Positions 1 to 5,311 of a DNA stretch of 5,311 bases are shown piece by piece. Positions within the stretch are counted from its first letter, which is position 1. The number at the start of each line of letters is the position of its first letter. A program made the position numbers and the translations under genes. The notes beneath the pieces were generated by a model, which had not been told where the DNA came from, searched no databases, and worked only from the letters and a program-made list of their open reading frames with translations. Origin of the DNA: Flavobacteriaceae bacterium (GTDB lineage Bacteria > Bacteroidota > Bacteroidia > Flavobacteriales > Flavobacteriaceae). The stretch is from assembly GCA_949507465.1 (NCBI GenBank), contig CATEMS010000209.1, positions 1 to 5,311 on the forward strand, given 5' to 3'.

Positions 1-522
1 AAGATTGAGGCTGTGCGTTATGCAAGAGAAAATAAACTCCCTTTTTTGGGTATTTGTCTAGGCATGCAAATGGCCGTTATAGAATATAGTCGAAATGTCC
101 TAGGATTAAAAGATGCAAATTCCACCGAGATGAACGAGAATACTCCTTTTCCTGTCATCGATTTGATGGAGACTCAAAAGACTATTACAGAAAAAGGAGG
201 AACCATGCGCCTTGGTGCCTGGGCTTGTGAGCTTAAAGAAGATAGTATCGTGCATCAGGTGTATGGAGTTTCTGAGATTCAAGAAAGACATCGACACCGC
301 TATGAATACAACAATACCTACAAAGCTGAATTAGAAAAAGCAGGTTTAAAAACAACGGGTGTGAATCCTCAAACAAATTTGGTAGAAATCATAGAGATTG
401 AAGATCATCCTTGGTTTGTAGCAGTTCAATATCATCCAGAATACAAGAGCACGGTTGCCAATCCGCATCCATTATTTGTGAGTTTAGTGGCTGCTGCCCT
501 TAACTTTTGTAAGACAAAGTAA
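1..522 (+). CDS. pyrG: CTP synthase, C-terminal glutaminase domain (5' partial)
   Basis: This is the last 173 residues of CTP synthase, which makes CTP from UTP, ATP and glutamine in the cytoplasm as the final step of de novo pyrimidine nucleotide synthesis. The frame is open from base 1, so the gene begins upstream; the GTG at 13 is an internal Val codon, not a start. The visible part belongs to the class I glutamine amidotransferase domain, which releases ammonia from glutamine and channels it to the synthase domain. Motif GICLGMQ carries the nucleophile Cys (codon 55-57; equivalent to E. coli Cys379). QYHPEYKS carries the catalytic His (433-435) and Glu (439-441). The family motifs GTMRLG and RHRHRYE (codons 286-306) are intact. 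The C-terminus ends shortly after the triad, as is normal for the family, so nothing suggests a broken gene. The pairing with yidC downstream fits a flavobacterial chromosome. Confidence 0.97.
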   Translation, partial: KIEAVRYARENKLPFLGICLGMQMAVIEYSRNVLGLKDANSTEMNENTPFPVIDLMETQKTITEKGGTMRLGAWACELKEDSIVHQVYGVSEIQERHRHRYEYNNTYKAELEKAGLKTTGVNPQTNLVEIIEIEDHPWFVAVQYHPEYKSTVANPHPLFVSLVAAALNFCKTK

Positions 523-527
523 GACAA

Positions 528-558
528 TTTGGCGCAAAATTATTTTGGGCTAGATTAT
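528..558 (+). promoter_or_regulatory. Weak candidate Bacteroidota-type promoter for yidC
   Basis: Bacteroidota sigma-ABfr promoters have TTTG near -33 and TAnnTTTG near -7, about 19-21 bases apart. Here an exact TTTG (528-531) is followed after 19 bases by TAGATTAT (551-558), which matches four of the six fixed positions of the -7 element. The -33 box and spacing are good but the -7 box is imperfect. If it is real, yidC would have a leader of roughly 90 bases containing the hairpin at 600-620. The alternative is that yidC is read through from pyrG and this match is chance. Confidence 0.27.
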
Positions 559-599
559 TGGAATAAACAACAGAGACCACTCTGAAATGTAAAACAACC

Positions 600-620
600 A
601 AAACCAGAACGATTGGTTTT
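600..620 (+). terminator. Small hairpin in the pyrG-yidC gap, possible weak terminator or leader element
   Basis: AAAACCA (600-606) and TGGTTTT (614-620) are perfect inverted repeats. A G-U pair (607 with 613) would extend the stem to eight pairs with a five-base loop. The 3' arm ends in four Ts, but no separate T tract follows, and the stem has only two G-C pairs. It could be a weak intrinsic terminator of pyrG, a feature of the yidC leader, or chance in AT-rich DNA. Confidence 0.22.
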
Positions 621-656
621 ACTATTTCCGCAATAAATTAAAGGCGGCGCATTATT

Positions 657-2567
657 ATGGAAGAAAAGAAATTTGACTTAAATACGATTATAGGTTTTGT
701 ATTAATTGGAGCTATCTTTATTTGGATGTTGTATTTGCAACAGCCCACTCAAGAGGAAATTGCTGCTCAAGAAGCAGAAATAGAAGCTCAAGCAAAAGCT
801 GCTGCTGATTTGGAGGCCGCTAAGGAATCAAATAGTGATGTGACCCTTAGTGAATCAACTCAGGGTATGATTTCTCCAAGTGCCACAGACTCTTTAGGAA
901 AACTAAAGCTTCAAAACAGATTAGGGTCTTTTGCTTATTCTGCAAGTCTTCCCTCTGCCAGTAATGCGACTACCACTATAGAAAATGATGTACTATCTCT
1001 AACAATAAGTAACAAAGGAGGGTATATAACACAGGCTCGTTTAAAACAGCATACTACCTATGATTCTATTGCGGTTGATCTCATTAAAAACGGAAATGCA
1101 AGTTTGAATTTTCAGTTTTCTGCAGAAAACAGATTGTTAAACACACAAGAGCTATACTTTGAACCAAGATTGTCTCAAAATGGTGACAACCAAGTGCTCA
1201 CTATGCGATTAAAAGCCTCTGAAACTTCTTATCTAGAATACAGATATGAGCTTATCCCTGGGGAGTATATGACTAATTTTAGCATTAAATCACAAGGTTT
1301 AGAAGACATTTTAAACACAAGCCAACCCATGTATTTGGATTGGACACTCAAAGGATACAGACATGCAAAAAGCATTAGTTATGAAAACAGATATTCTAGA
1401 TTAACCTATGAGTATGAAACCGACAAGTATTCAAAACTTTCCCCAACGGGAGAGGATCAAGATGTTGAGCTTGATGTTAATTGGTTAAATTTCAGACAGC
1501 ATTTTTTTAGTTCTATGTTGCTTACAGATACCTCATTTAAAGAAGTTGCCTTTTCCTCAAAGGACCTTGTTGAGGATGAAACCATAGATACAGTATACAC
1601 AAAGCAGTATGGGGCTAAGATATTAATTGAGCCAAAGGCTGGGGCAGTTTCTCAAAACATGAACATGTATTATGGCCCAACAGATTATAAAATATTTAAA
1701 GAGTATGGTCGTAATTTAGATCAGGCTATGCCTTTGGGATGGGGTATTTTTGGAATGATTAACAAGTATGTAATTATTCCACTATTTGGTTTTCTTAGTG
1801 GTTTTTTACCTGCTGGAATTGCCATTATCATGCTCACCATTTTGTTGAAGTTGGCACTTTCTCCAGTACAATACAAGCAGTATGTAGCCCAAGCAAAAAT
1901 GAAAGTTCTCAAGCCAGAGATCGATGCCATTAAAGAGCGTTTGGGTGATAACAAAATGAAAATACAGCAAGAAACAATGAAGTTACAAAACATTGCTGGA
2001 GCAAGCCCACTCAAAGGTTGTTTACCCGCCTTGTTGCAAATTCCTGTGTTTTATGCCTTGTTTACTTTTTTCCCAACAGCCTTTGACCTGCGTCAAAAAA
2101 GTTTCTTGTGGGCAGATGATTTGTCTAGCTATGATACCGTATATCAATTCCCTTCAGGATTTTCTATTCCTTTTTATGGAGATCATGTAAGTTTATTTCC
2201 TATTCTGGCCTCTCTGGCTATATTTTGGTACATGACAATGACCATGGGACAAAACATGCAAGCTCAGCAGCAACCTGGTATGCCAAATATGAAAATATTA
2301 ATGTACTTATCCCCACTATTTATGTTAGTGTTCTTTAATAACTATGCCAGTGGATTATCGCTCTACTATTTTATATCAAATTTAATTACCATTGGTATCA
2401 TGTTAGTGATAAAAAACATGATTATTGATGAAGACAAAATAAAAGCACAGATCATAGCAAGTAAAGCTAAGCCCAAAAAACAAAATAAGTTTCAAAAGAG
2501 AATGGCTTCAATGATGGAGCAGGCAGAGGAACAAAAAAAACTACAAAAGAAGAAGAAAAAAAAATAA
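657..2567 (+). CDS. yidC: Membrane protein insertase YidC (Oxa1 family)
   Basis: YidC inserts and folds inner-membrane proteins, alone or with the Sec translocon. At 636 residues this is a complete Gram-negative type. It has an N-terminal membrane anchor (about residues 10-26), a low-complexity Ala/Glu linker (about 34-60), and a large periplasmic beta domain (about 85-345). The conserved Oxa1 core runs from about 360 to 590. Lys398 in ILLKLALSP sits where E. coli has the groove Arg366. A charged cytoplasmic hairpin (about 406-448) follows, then GCLPALLQIPVFYALF (TM3), the motif LRQKSFLWADDLSSYD, and the last membrane segments, including NYASGLSLYYFISNL. The tail from about 591 is strongly basic and ends in six lysines, consistent with ribosome contact as known for long YidC tails. 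The ATG at 657 is chosen because MEEKKFDLN directly precedes the anchor. No strong Shine-Dalgarno sequence is present, as usual in Bacteroidota. The last codons form an A9 run next to the TAA. Confidence 0.97.
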   Translation: MEEKKFDLNTIIGFVLIGAIFIWMLYLQQPTQEEIAAQEAEIEAQAKAAADLEAAKESNSDVTLSESTQGMISPSATDSLGKLKLQNRLGSFAYSASLPSASNATTTIENDVLSLTISNKGGYITQARLKQHTTYDSIAVDLIKNGNASLNFQFSAENRLLNTQELYFEPRLSQNGDNQVLTMRLKASETSYLEYRYELIPGEYMTNFSIKSQGLEDILNTSQPMYLDWTLKGYRHAKSISYENRYSRLTYEYETDKYSKLSPTGEDQDVELDVNWLNFRQHFFSSMLLTDTSFKEVAFSSKDLVEDETIDTVYTKQYGAKILIEPKAGAVSQNMNMYYGPTDYKIFKEYGRNLDQAMPLGWGIFGMINKYVIIPLFGFLSGFLPAGIAIIMLTILLKLALSPVQYKQYVAQAKMKVLKPEIDAIKERLGDNKMKIQQETMKLQNIAGASPLKGCLPALLQIPVFYALFTFFPTAFDLRQKSFLWADDLSSYDTVYQFPSGFSIPFYGDHVSLFPILASLAIFWYMTMTMGQNMQAQQQPGMPNMKILMYLSPLFMLVFFNNYASGLSLYYFISNLITIGIMLVIKNMIIDEDKIKAQIIASKAKPKKQNKFQKRMASMMEQAEEQKKLQKKKKKK

Positions 2568-2627
2568 TTACTCTTGGTTCACAACAGGACCAGTAGTGTT
2601 TATCTACAACACAAAAAACCACTATAG

Positions 2628-3314
2628 ATGAAAAACAGTATTGTATTCATTTTCATGTACTGCTTTGCTATGGGGACTCTTTTAGGGCAACAAATCAACC
2701 AAAAGGACAATAAGGGACTCCGTCAAGGACTTTGGAAAAAATACTACCCAAACTCTCAGCAATTGCGATATCAAGGAAGTTTTGTTGATGATAAAGAAGT
2801 GGGTACCTTCTTTTTTTATTGTGAAACGTGTGGGGACCAACCCTTTTGTGTTAAAGAATTTTCTACAAATTCTCCAACTCAGGTAACCTATTACAGTAAA
2901 ACAGGTGATTTGGTAAGTAAGGGTTTTATGTCAAAAAAACAGCGTGTTGGATTGTGGCTCATTTTTCATGAAAACTCTCAGAAAGTAATGACCAGAGAAA
3001 CCTATGTTTTAGGTAAACTCCACGGAGAAATAACCACCTATTATCCTAGTGGAGAAATAATTGAAACCACAACCTATGTCAATGGTCTTAAACAAGGAAA
3101 AAGTTATCATTACGCTCCAAATGGGGTTAAATTAAAAGAACTTTCCTATAAAAATGATCTTTTAGACGGTCCTGCATCCTATTATTCTCATAAAGGCACT
3201 CTTACCATGAAGGGAGACTATAAAAATGGTGCGCATCATGGTGTATGGAATTATTATAAAGATGGAAAATTTCTATTAAGTGAAACCTTTCCTGACCCAG
3301 AAAATAAAAATTAA
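2628..3314 (+). CDS. Secreted YwqK/MORN-variant repeat protein
   Basis: The 228-residue product starts with a probable signal peptide: a hydrophobic stretch at about residues 4-19, with likely cleavage near LLGQ/Q at 20-22. It is therefore expected in the periplasm or at the surface. There is no lipobox. The rest is a series of degenerate repeats of about 20-25 residues built on a G-x-W/x-x-Y-Y-x-x-G pattern: QGLWKKYYPN (33-42), VGLWLIFHEN (107-116), HGEITTYYPSGE (132-143), QGKSYHYAPNG (156-166), DGPASYYSHKG (180-190) and HGVWNYYKDGK (204-214). This is the MORN-variant pattern that automated pipelines label 'toxin-antitoxin system YwqK family antitoxin'. That label is probably misleading, because the protein is exported and no toxin gene is adjacent. 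Residues 65-74 hold a C-x2-C-x5-C cluster. The gene lies 60 bases after yidC and 44 before mnmA, suggesting an operon. Its molecular role is unknown; a structural or binding role in the envelope is inference. Confidence 0.85.
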   Translation: MKNSIVFIFMYCFAMGTLLGQQINQKDNKGLRQGLWKKYYPNSQQLRYQGSFVDDKEVGTFFFYCETCGDQPFCVKEFSTNSPTQVTYYSKTGDLVSKGFMSKKQRVGLWLIFHENSQKVMTRETYVLGKLHGEITTYYPSGEIIETTTYVNGLKQGKSYHYAPNGVKLKELSYKNDLLDGPASYYSHKGTLTMKGDYKNGAHHGVWNYYKDGKFLLSETFPDPENKN

Positions 3315-3358
3315 AGCATTTCTAAGGCCAGTGTTGCCTTGGTCTTTAAAAACAGAAA

Positions 3359-4546
3359 ATGAAACGTGTAGTTGTTGGTCTTAGTGGTGGAGTAGATTCC
3401 AGCGTTGCTGCTTATCTTTTAAAGCAACAAGGTTATGAGGTGATCGGTCTTTTTATGAAAAATTGGCACGATGATTCTGTAACCATCAGTGAGCAGTGCC
3501 CATGGCTAGAGGATAGCAACGATGCTATGTTGGTGGCTCAAAAATTAAACATTCCTTTTCAAACCATAGATTTAAGCCAGCAATATCAGCAGCGGATTGT
3601 TGATTACATGTTCAGGGAGTATGAGATGGGTAGAACTCCAAACCCAGATATACTCTGCAATCGCGAAATTAAGTTTGATGTATTTATGAAAATTGCTCTT
3701 GATTTGGGAGCAGATTATGTAGCAACGGGTCATTATTGCAGAAAAGCCACTCAAAGTATCAATGGAGAGCAAGTTTACAGTTTGTTATCCGGAAAAGATG
3801 CTAACAAGGATCAAAGTTATTTTTTATGTCAATTATCTCAGGCCCAATTAGCAAAAACTTTGTTCCCAATTGGTGATATTTTAAAACCAGATGTTCGTAA
3901 AATTGCAGCCCAGCAAGATTTAATAACTGCAGATAAAAGAGATTCTCAAGGGCTGTGTTTTATTGGTAAGGTGAGATTGCCAGAATTTCTACAACAACAA
4001 TTAGCACCCAAAAAAGGAGCCATAATTGAGGTGCCCTCAAACAGTCAAAAATACAACAACACATCAGGTAGTTTTTCTTCAGAGATAGAACAGCTACAAT
4101 ACTGGTCCAAAAAAATATCTTACACTCCAGAGGATGGTAAAGAAGTAGGGACCCATCAAGGAGCTCATTACTTTACAAACGGACAACGTAAAGGGCTAGC
4201 CGTTGGCGGAACTAAAGAACCGTTGTTTGTCATTGCCACAGATGTCAATGAGAATGTAATTTACACAGGTCAAGGAAAAGATCATCCTGGTTTATACAGA
4301 AAAGGCTTGTTTGTAAAGTGGGACGAAATTCACTGGATCCGGAAAGATCGTACCCTCTTAGAAGGAGAAACTTTAGGGGTGTTAGCGCGCATTCGTTACA
4401 GACAAAAGCTTGAAAAGGCAACACTCTATCAAACGGGGTCAGGGATGTTTGTTATTTTTGATTCTCCACAGTCTGCCATCACCCAGGGGCAATTTGTTGC
4501 TTGGTATCATGACAATGAATGTTTGGGCAGCGGTGTTATTTCATAA
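3359..4546 (+). CDS. mnmA: tRNA-specific 2-thiouridylase MnmA
   Basis: MnmA activates U34 of tRNA-Lys, -Glu and -Gln with ATP and replaces the 2-oxygen with sulfur delivered as a persulfide, giving the s2U of mnm5s2U-type wobble bases. The 395-residue frame is complete. The PP-loop GLSGGVDSS is at residues 7-15. Next come the NWHDD region (35-39), the motif GRTPNPDILCNREIKF (91-106) with catalytic Cys100, ATGHY (122-126), and DSQGLCFIG (195-203) with the second catalytic Cys200. Cys100 and Cys200 match E. coli Cys102 and Cys199. The central domain has HQGAHYFTNGQRKGLAVGG (266-284), and the C-terminal beta-barrel ends in GSGVIS. Compared with the E. coli enzyme there are about 30 extra residues at about 224-258, a form I associate with Bacteroidota MnmA. 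The ATG at 3359 is chosen because MKRVVVGLSGG is the normal family N-terminus. It is likely transcribed with the upstream genes. Confidence 0.97.
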   Translation: MKRVVVGLSGGVDSSVAAYLLKQQGYEVIGLFMKNWHDDSVTISEQCPWLEDSNDAMLVAQKLNIPFQTIDLSQQYQQRIVDYMFREYEMGRTPNPDILCNREIKFDVFMKIALDLGADYVATGHYCRKATQSINGEQVYSLLSGKDANKDQSYFLCQLSQAQLAKTLFPIGDILKPDVRKIAAQQDLITADKRDSQGLCFIGKVRLPEFLQQQLAPKKGAIIEVPSNSQKYNNTSGSFSSEIEQLQYWSKKISYTPEDGKEVGTHQGAHYFTNGQRKGLAVGGTKEPLFVIATDVNENVIYTGQGKDHPGLYRKGLFVKWDEIHWIRKDRTLLEGETLGVLARIRYRQKLEKATLYQTGSGMFVIFDSPQSAITQGQFVAWYHDNECLGSGVIS

Positions 4547-4559
4547 ATCAAATAAATTG

Positions 4560-4567
4560 TACCTTTA
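4560..4567 (+). promoter_or_regulatory. Possible -7 promoter element before the S8 peptidase gene
   Basis: TACCTTTA matches five of the six fixed positions of the Bacteroidota -7 consensus TAnnTTTG and lies 46 bases before the peptidase start, a plausible leader length. No convincing TTTG is found about 19-21 bases upstream, within the end of mnmA. A second partial match, TTATTTTG at 4574-4581, also lacks a well-placed partner. Treat this as a hint that the peptidase gene may have its own promoter. Confidence 0.3.
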
Positions 4568-4613
4568 GAAGACTTATTTTGTTTTTAAATACAATAACAA
4601 TAAAAAATATGTG

Positions 4614-5311
4614 ATGAAAAAAACAATGTTAGTTTTCTCTTTTTTGTTTTTTCTTGTTATCAATGCATACGCGCAAGAAGATGCTTTGGTTTTTTTCCTA
4701 GACAAAGAAAATGTAGACGCTGCCCTGCAAAACCCTATCTCTATTTTAACTCAAAAAGCTATAGATAGAAAATTAATGCATAACACGCCCATTGATGCTA
4801 GAGATGTCCCTGTCAATGAAACATATATAACTACTCTTAAAGGCATTCCAGGTATTACTGTTTTTGCAAAATCAAAGTGGATGAACTGTGTGTATGTAAG
4901 GGGTAATTTGCAAGACCTAGACGCTCTTGAAACCTTAGACTTTGTAACTCACCTAGAATATGCAGATAAAAGCTTAAATCTTATTCCCATTCCAGGTGGT
5001 TCAACAAAGGATAAACTAAGTGTTGAAAATAAAGCCAATAGTATAGTCTATGATTATGGTGCAGCAACCAATCAAGTAGAAATGATTGCTGCCAATTATT
5101 TGCATCAGCAAGATTTTACGGGTGAAGGCATCGATATTGCTGTTCTAGATAGTGGCTTTCCTGGGGTGCTAACAAATCCAGCTTTTGATCCTATTTTAGA
5201 TCAAGGAAGGCTGTTAGGTACCTATAATTTTATAAGCAGAGAAGAATCTGTTGATACCTCAAGTTCTCATGGTTCAAAAACCTTTAGTGACATTGGAGGG
5301 TATTTACAAAA
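4614..5311 (+). CDS. Secreted subtilisin-like (S8) serine peptidase, N-terminal part (3' partial)
   Basis: The frame is open from the ATG at 4614 to the window edge: 232 full codons, with the rest beyond. The start gives a classic signal peptide: basic MKK, a hydrophobic core at residues 5-18, and cleavage after AYA (residue 20), before QEDALVFF. Residues 21 to about 150 form an N-terminal region before the catalytic domain, with the pattern expected of a prodomain (VFFLDK at 27-32, then KSKWMNCVYVRG at 86-97). The peptidase domain begins near residue 155. IAVLDSGFPGV holds the catalytic Asp179 (codon 5148-5150), and SSSHGSKTFSDIGGY holds the catalytic His219 (5268-5270). The oxyanion Asn and the nucleophile Ser would lie downstream and cannot be checked. 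Flavobacterial members often end in a type IX secretion sorting domain, so the full gene may encode an extracellular protease; that is inference. Substrate is unknown. The ATG at 4626 is a less likely start because it would remove the basic N-region. Confidence 0.9.
   Translation, partial: MKKTMLVFSFLFFLVINAYAQEDALVFFLDKENVDAALQNPISILTQKAIDRKLMHNTPIDARDVPVNETYITTLKGIPGITVFAKSKWMNCVYVRGNLQDLDALETLDFVTHLEYADKSLNLIPIPGGSTKDKLSVENKANSIVYDYGAATNQVEMIAANYLHQQDFTGEGIDIAVLDSGFPGVLTNPAFDPILDQGRLLGTYNFISREESVDTSSSHGSKTFSDIGGYLQ

Noticed and set aside
106..297. Open frame of 63 codons on the - strand inside pyrG
   Set aside because: It lies opposite a strongly conserved enzyme domain, has no recognisable product and no leader signals; it is a shadow of the coding strand.
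1721..2014. Open frame of 97 codons on the - strand inside yidC
   Set aside because: Its hydrophobic look comes from being antisense to conserved membrane segments; there is no independent evidence for a gene.
1993..2190. Open frame of 65 codons on the + strand, out of phase within yidC
   Set aside because: It overlaps the conserved TM3 region in another frame, is Cys/Phe/Leu rich as expected of a shifted membrane gene, and has no known motif.
2573..2601. Possible promoter in the yidC to repeat-protein gap (CTTG, then TAGTGTTT)
   Set aside because: Both boxes deviate from consensus and the spacing is short; co-transcription from yidC is simpler.
2596..2612. GTGTT / AACAC hairpin in the yidC to repeat-protein gap
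   Set aside because: The stem is five base pairs with a seven-base loop and is followed by A's rather than T's, so it does not resemble a terminator; expected by chance.
3324..3346. Alternative hairpins before mnmA (AAGGC/GCCTT, or AAGGCCA/TGGTCTT with one G-U pair)
   Set aside because: The two stems compete and suggest an attenuator, but both are short, no T tract follows, and no leader peptide or known riboswitch motif is visible.
3572..3772. Open frame of 66 codons on the - strand inside mnmA
   Set aside because: It is antisense to the conserved catalytic Cys100 region and has no family resemblance.
1..5311. Search by eye for CRISPR repeats, tRNA or rRNA genes, insertion-sequence ends, long direct or inverted repeats, and phage or defence genes
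   Set aside because: None seen. The window is nearly filled by conserved same-strand genes, and a subtle structured RNA in the gaps could only be excluded by covariance-model searches.

Overview
The window looks like ordinary core chromosome from a member of the Bacteroidota, most likely a marine-type flavobacterium (family Flavobacteriaceae). This rests on the AT-rich composition, the absence of clear Shine-Dalgarno sequences with A-rich leaders before the start codons, a long YidC with a large periplasmic domain and a Lys (not Arg) in the TM2 groove position, and an MnmA with a Bacteroidota-style central insert. The gene order pyrG - yidC - YwqK/MORN-like secreted protein - mnmA - S8 peptidase also fits; I recall it as recurring in flavobacteria but could not check this here. 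Genus and species cannot be named from the sequence.

Layout, all genes on the + strand. 1-522 is the 3' end of pyrG (CTP synthase), covering most of the glutaminase domain. 523-656 is a 134-base gap with a weak candidate promoter and a small hairpin. 657-2567 is complete yidC (membrane protein insertase). 2568-2627 is a 60-base gap. 2628-3314 is a secreted repeat protein of the YwqK/MORN-variant type. 3315-3358 is a 44-base gap. 3359-4546 is complete mnmA (tRNA-uridine 2-sulfurtransferase). 4547-4613 is a 67-base gap with a possible -7 element. 4614 to the window end is the N-terminal part of a secreted subtilisin-like (S8) serine peptidase that runs off the edge. No stretch longer than 300 bases lacks a gene.

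Functionally this is a housekeeping cluster. PyrG makes CTP for nucleic acid and phospholipid synthesis. YidC inserts and folds inner-membrane proteins. MnmA thiolates the wobble uridine of Lys/Glu/Gln tRNAs. Two exported proteins of less certain role complete it. The short gaps suggest that yidC, the repeat-protein gene and mnmA are co-transcribed; the peptidase may have its own promoter.

I found no RNA gene, mobile element, CRISPR array or convincing new system. The most notable oddities are an A9 tract at the yidC stop codon whose +1 frame stays open up to an ATGA overlap with the next gene, a Cys cluster in the repeat protein, the MnmA insert, and an HGS rather than HGT context for the peptidase's catalytic His. 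All are modest leads.
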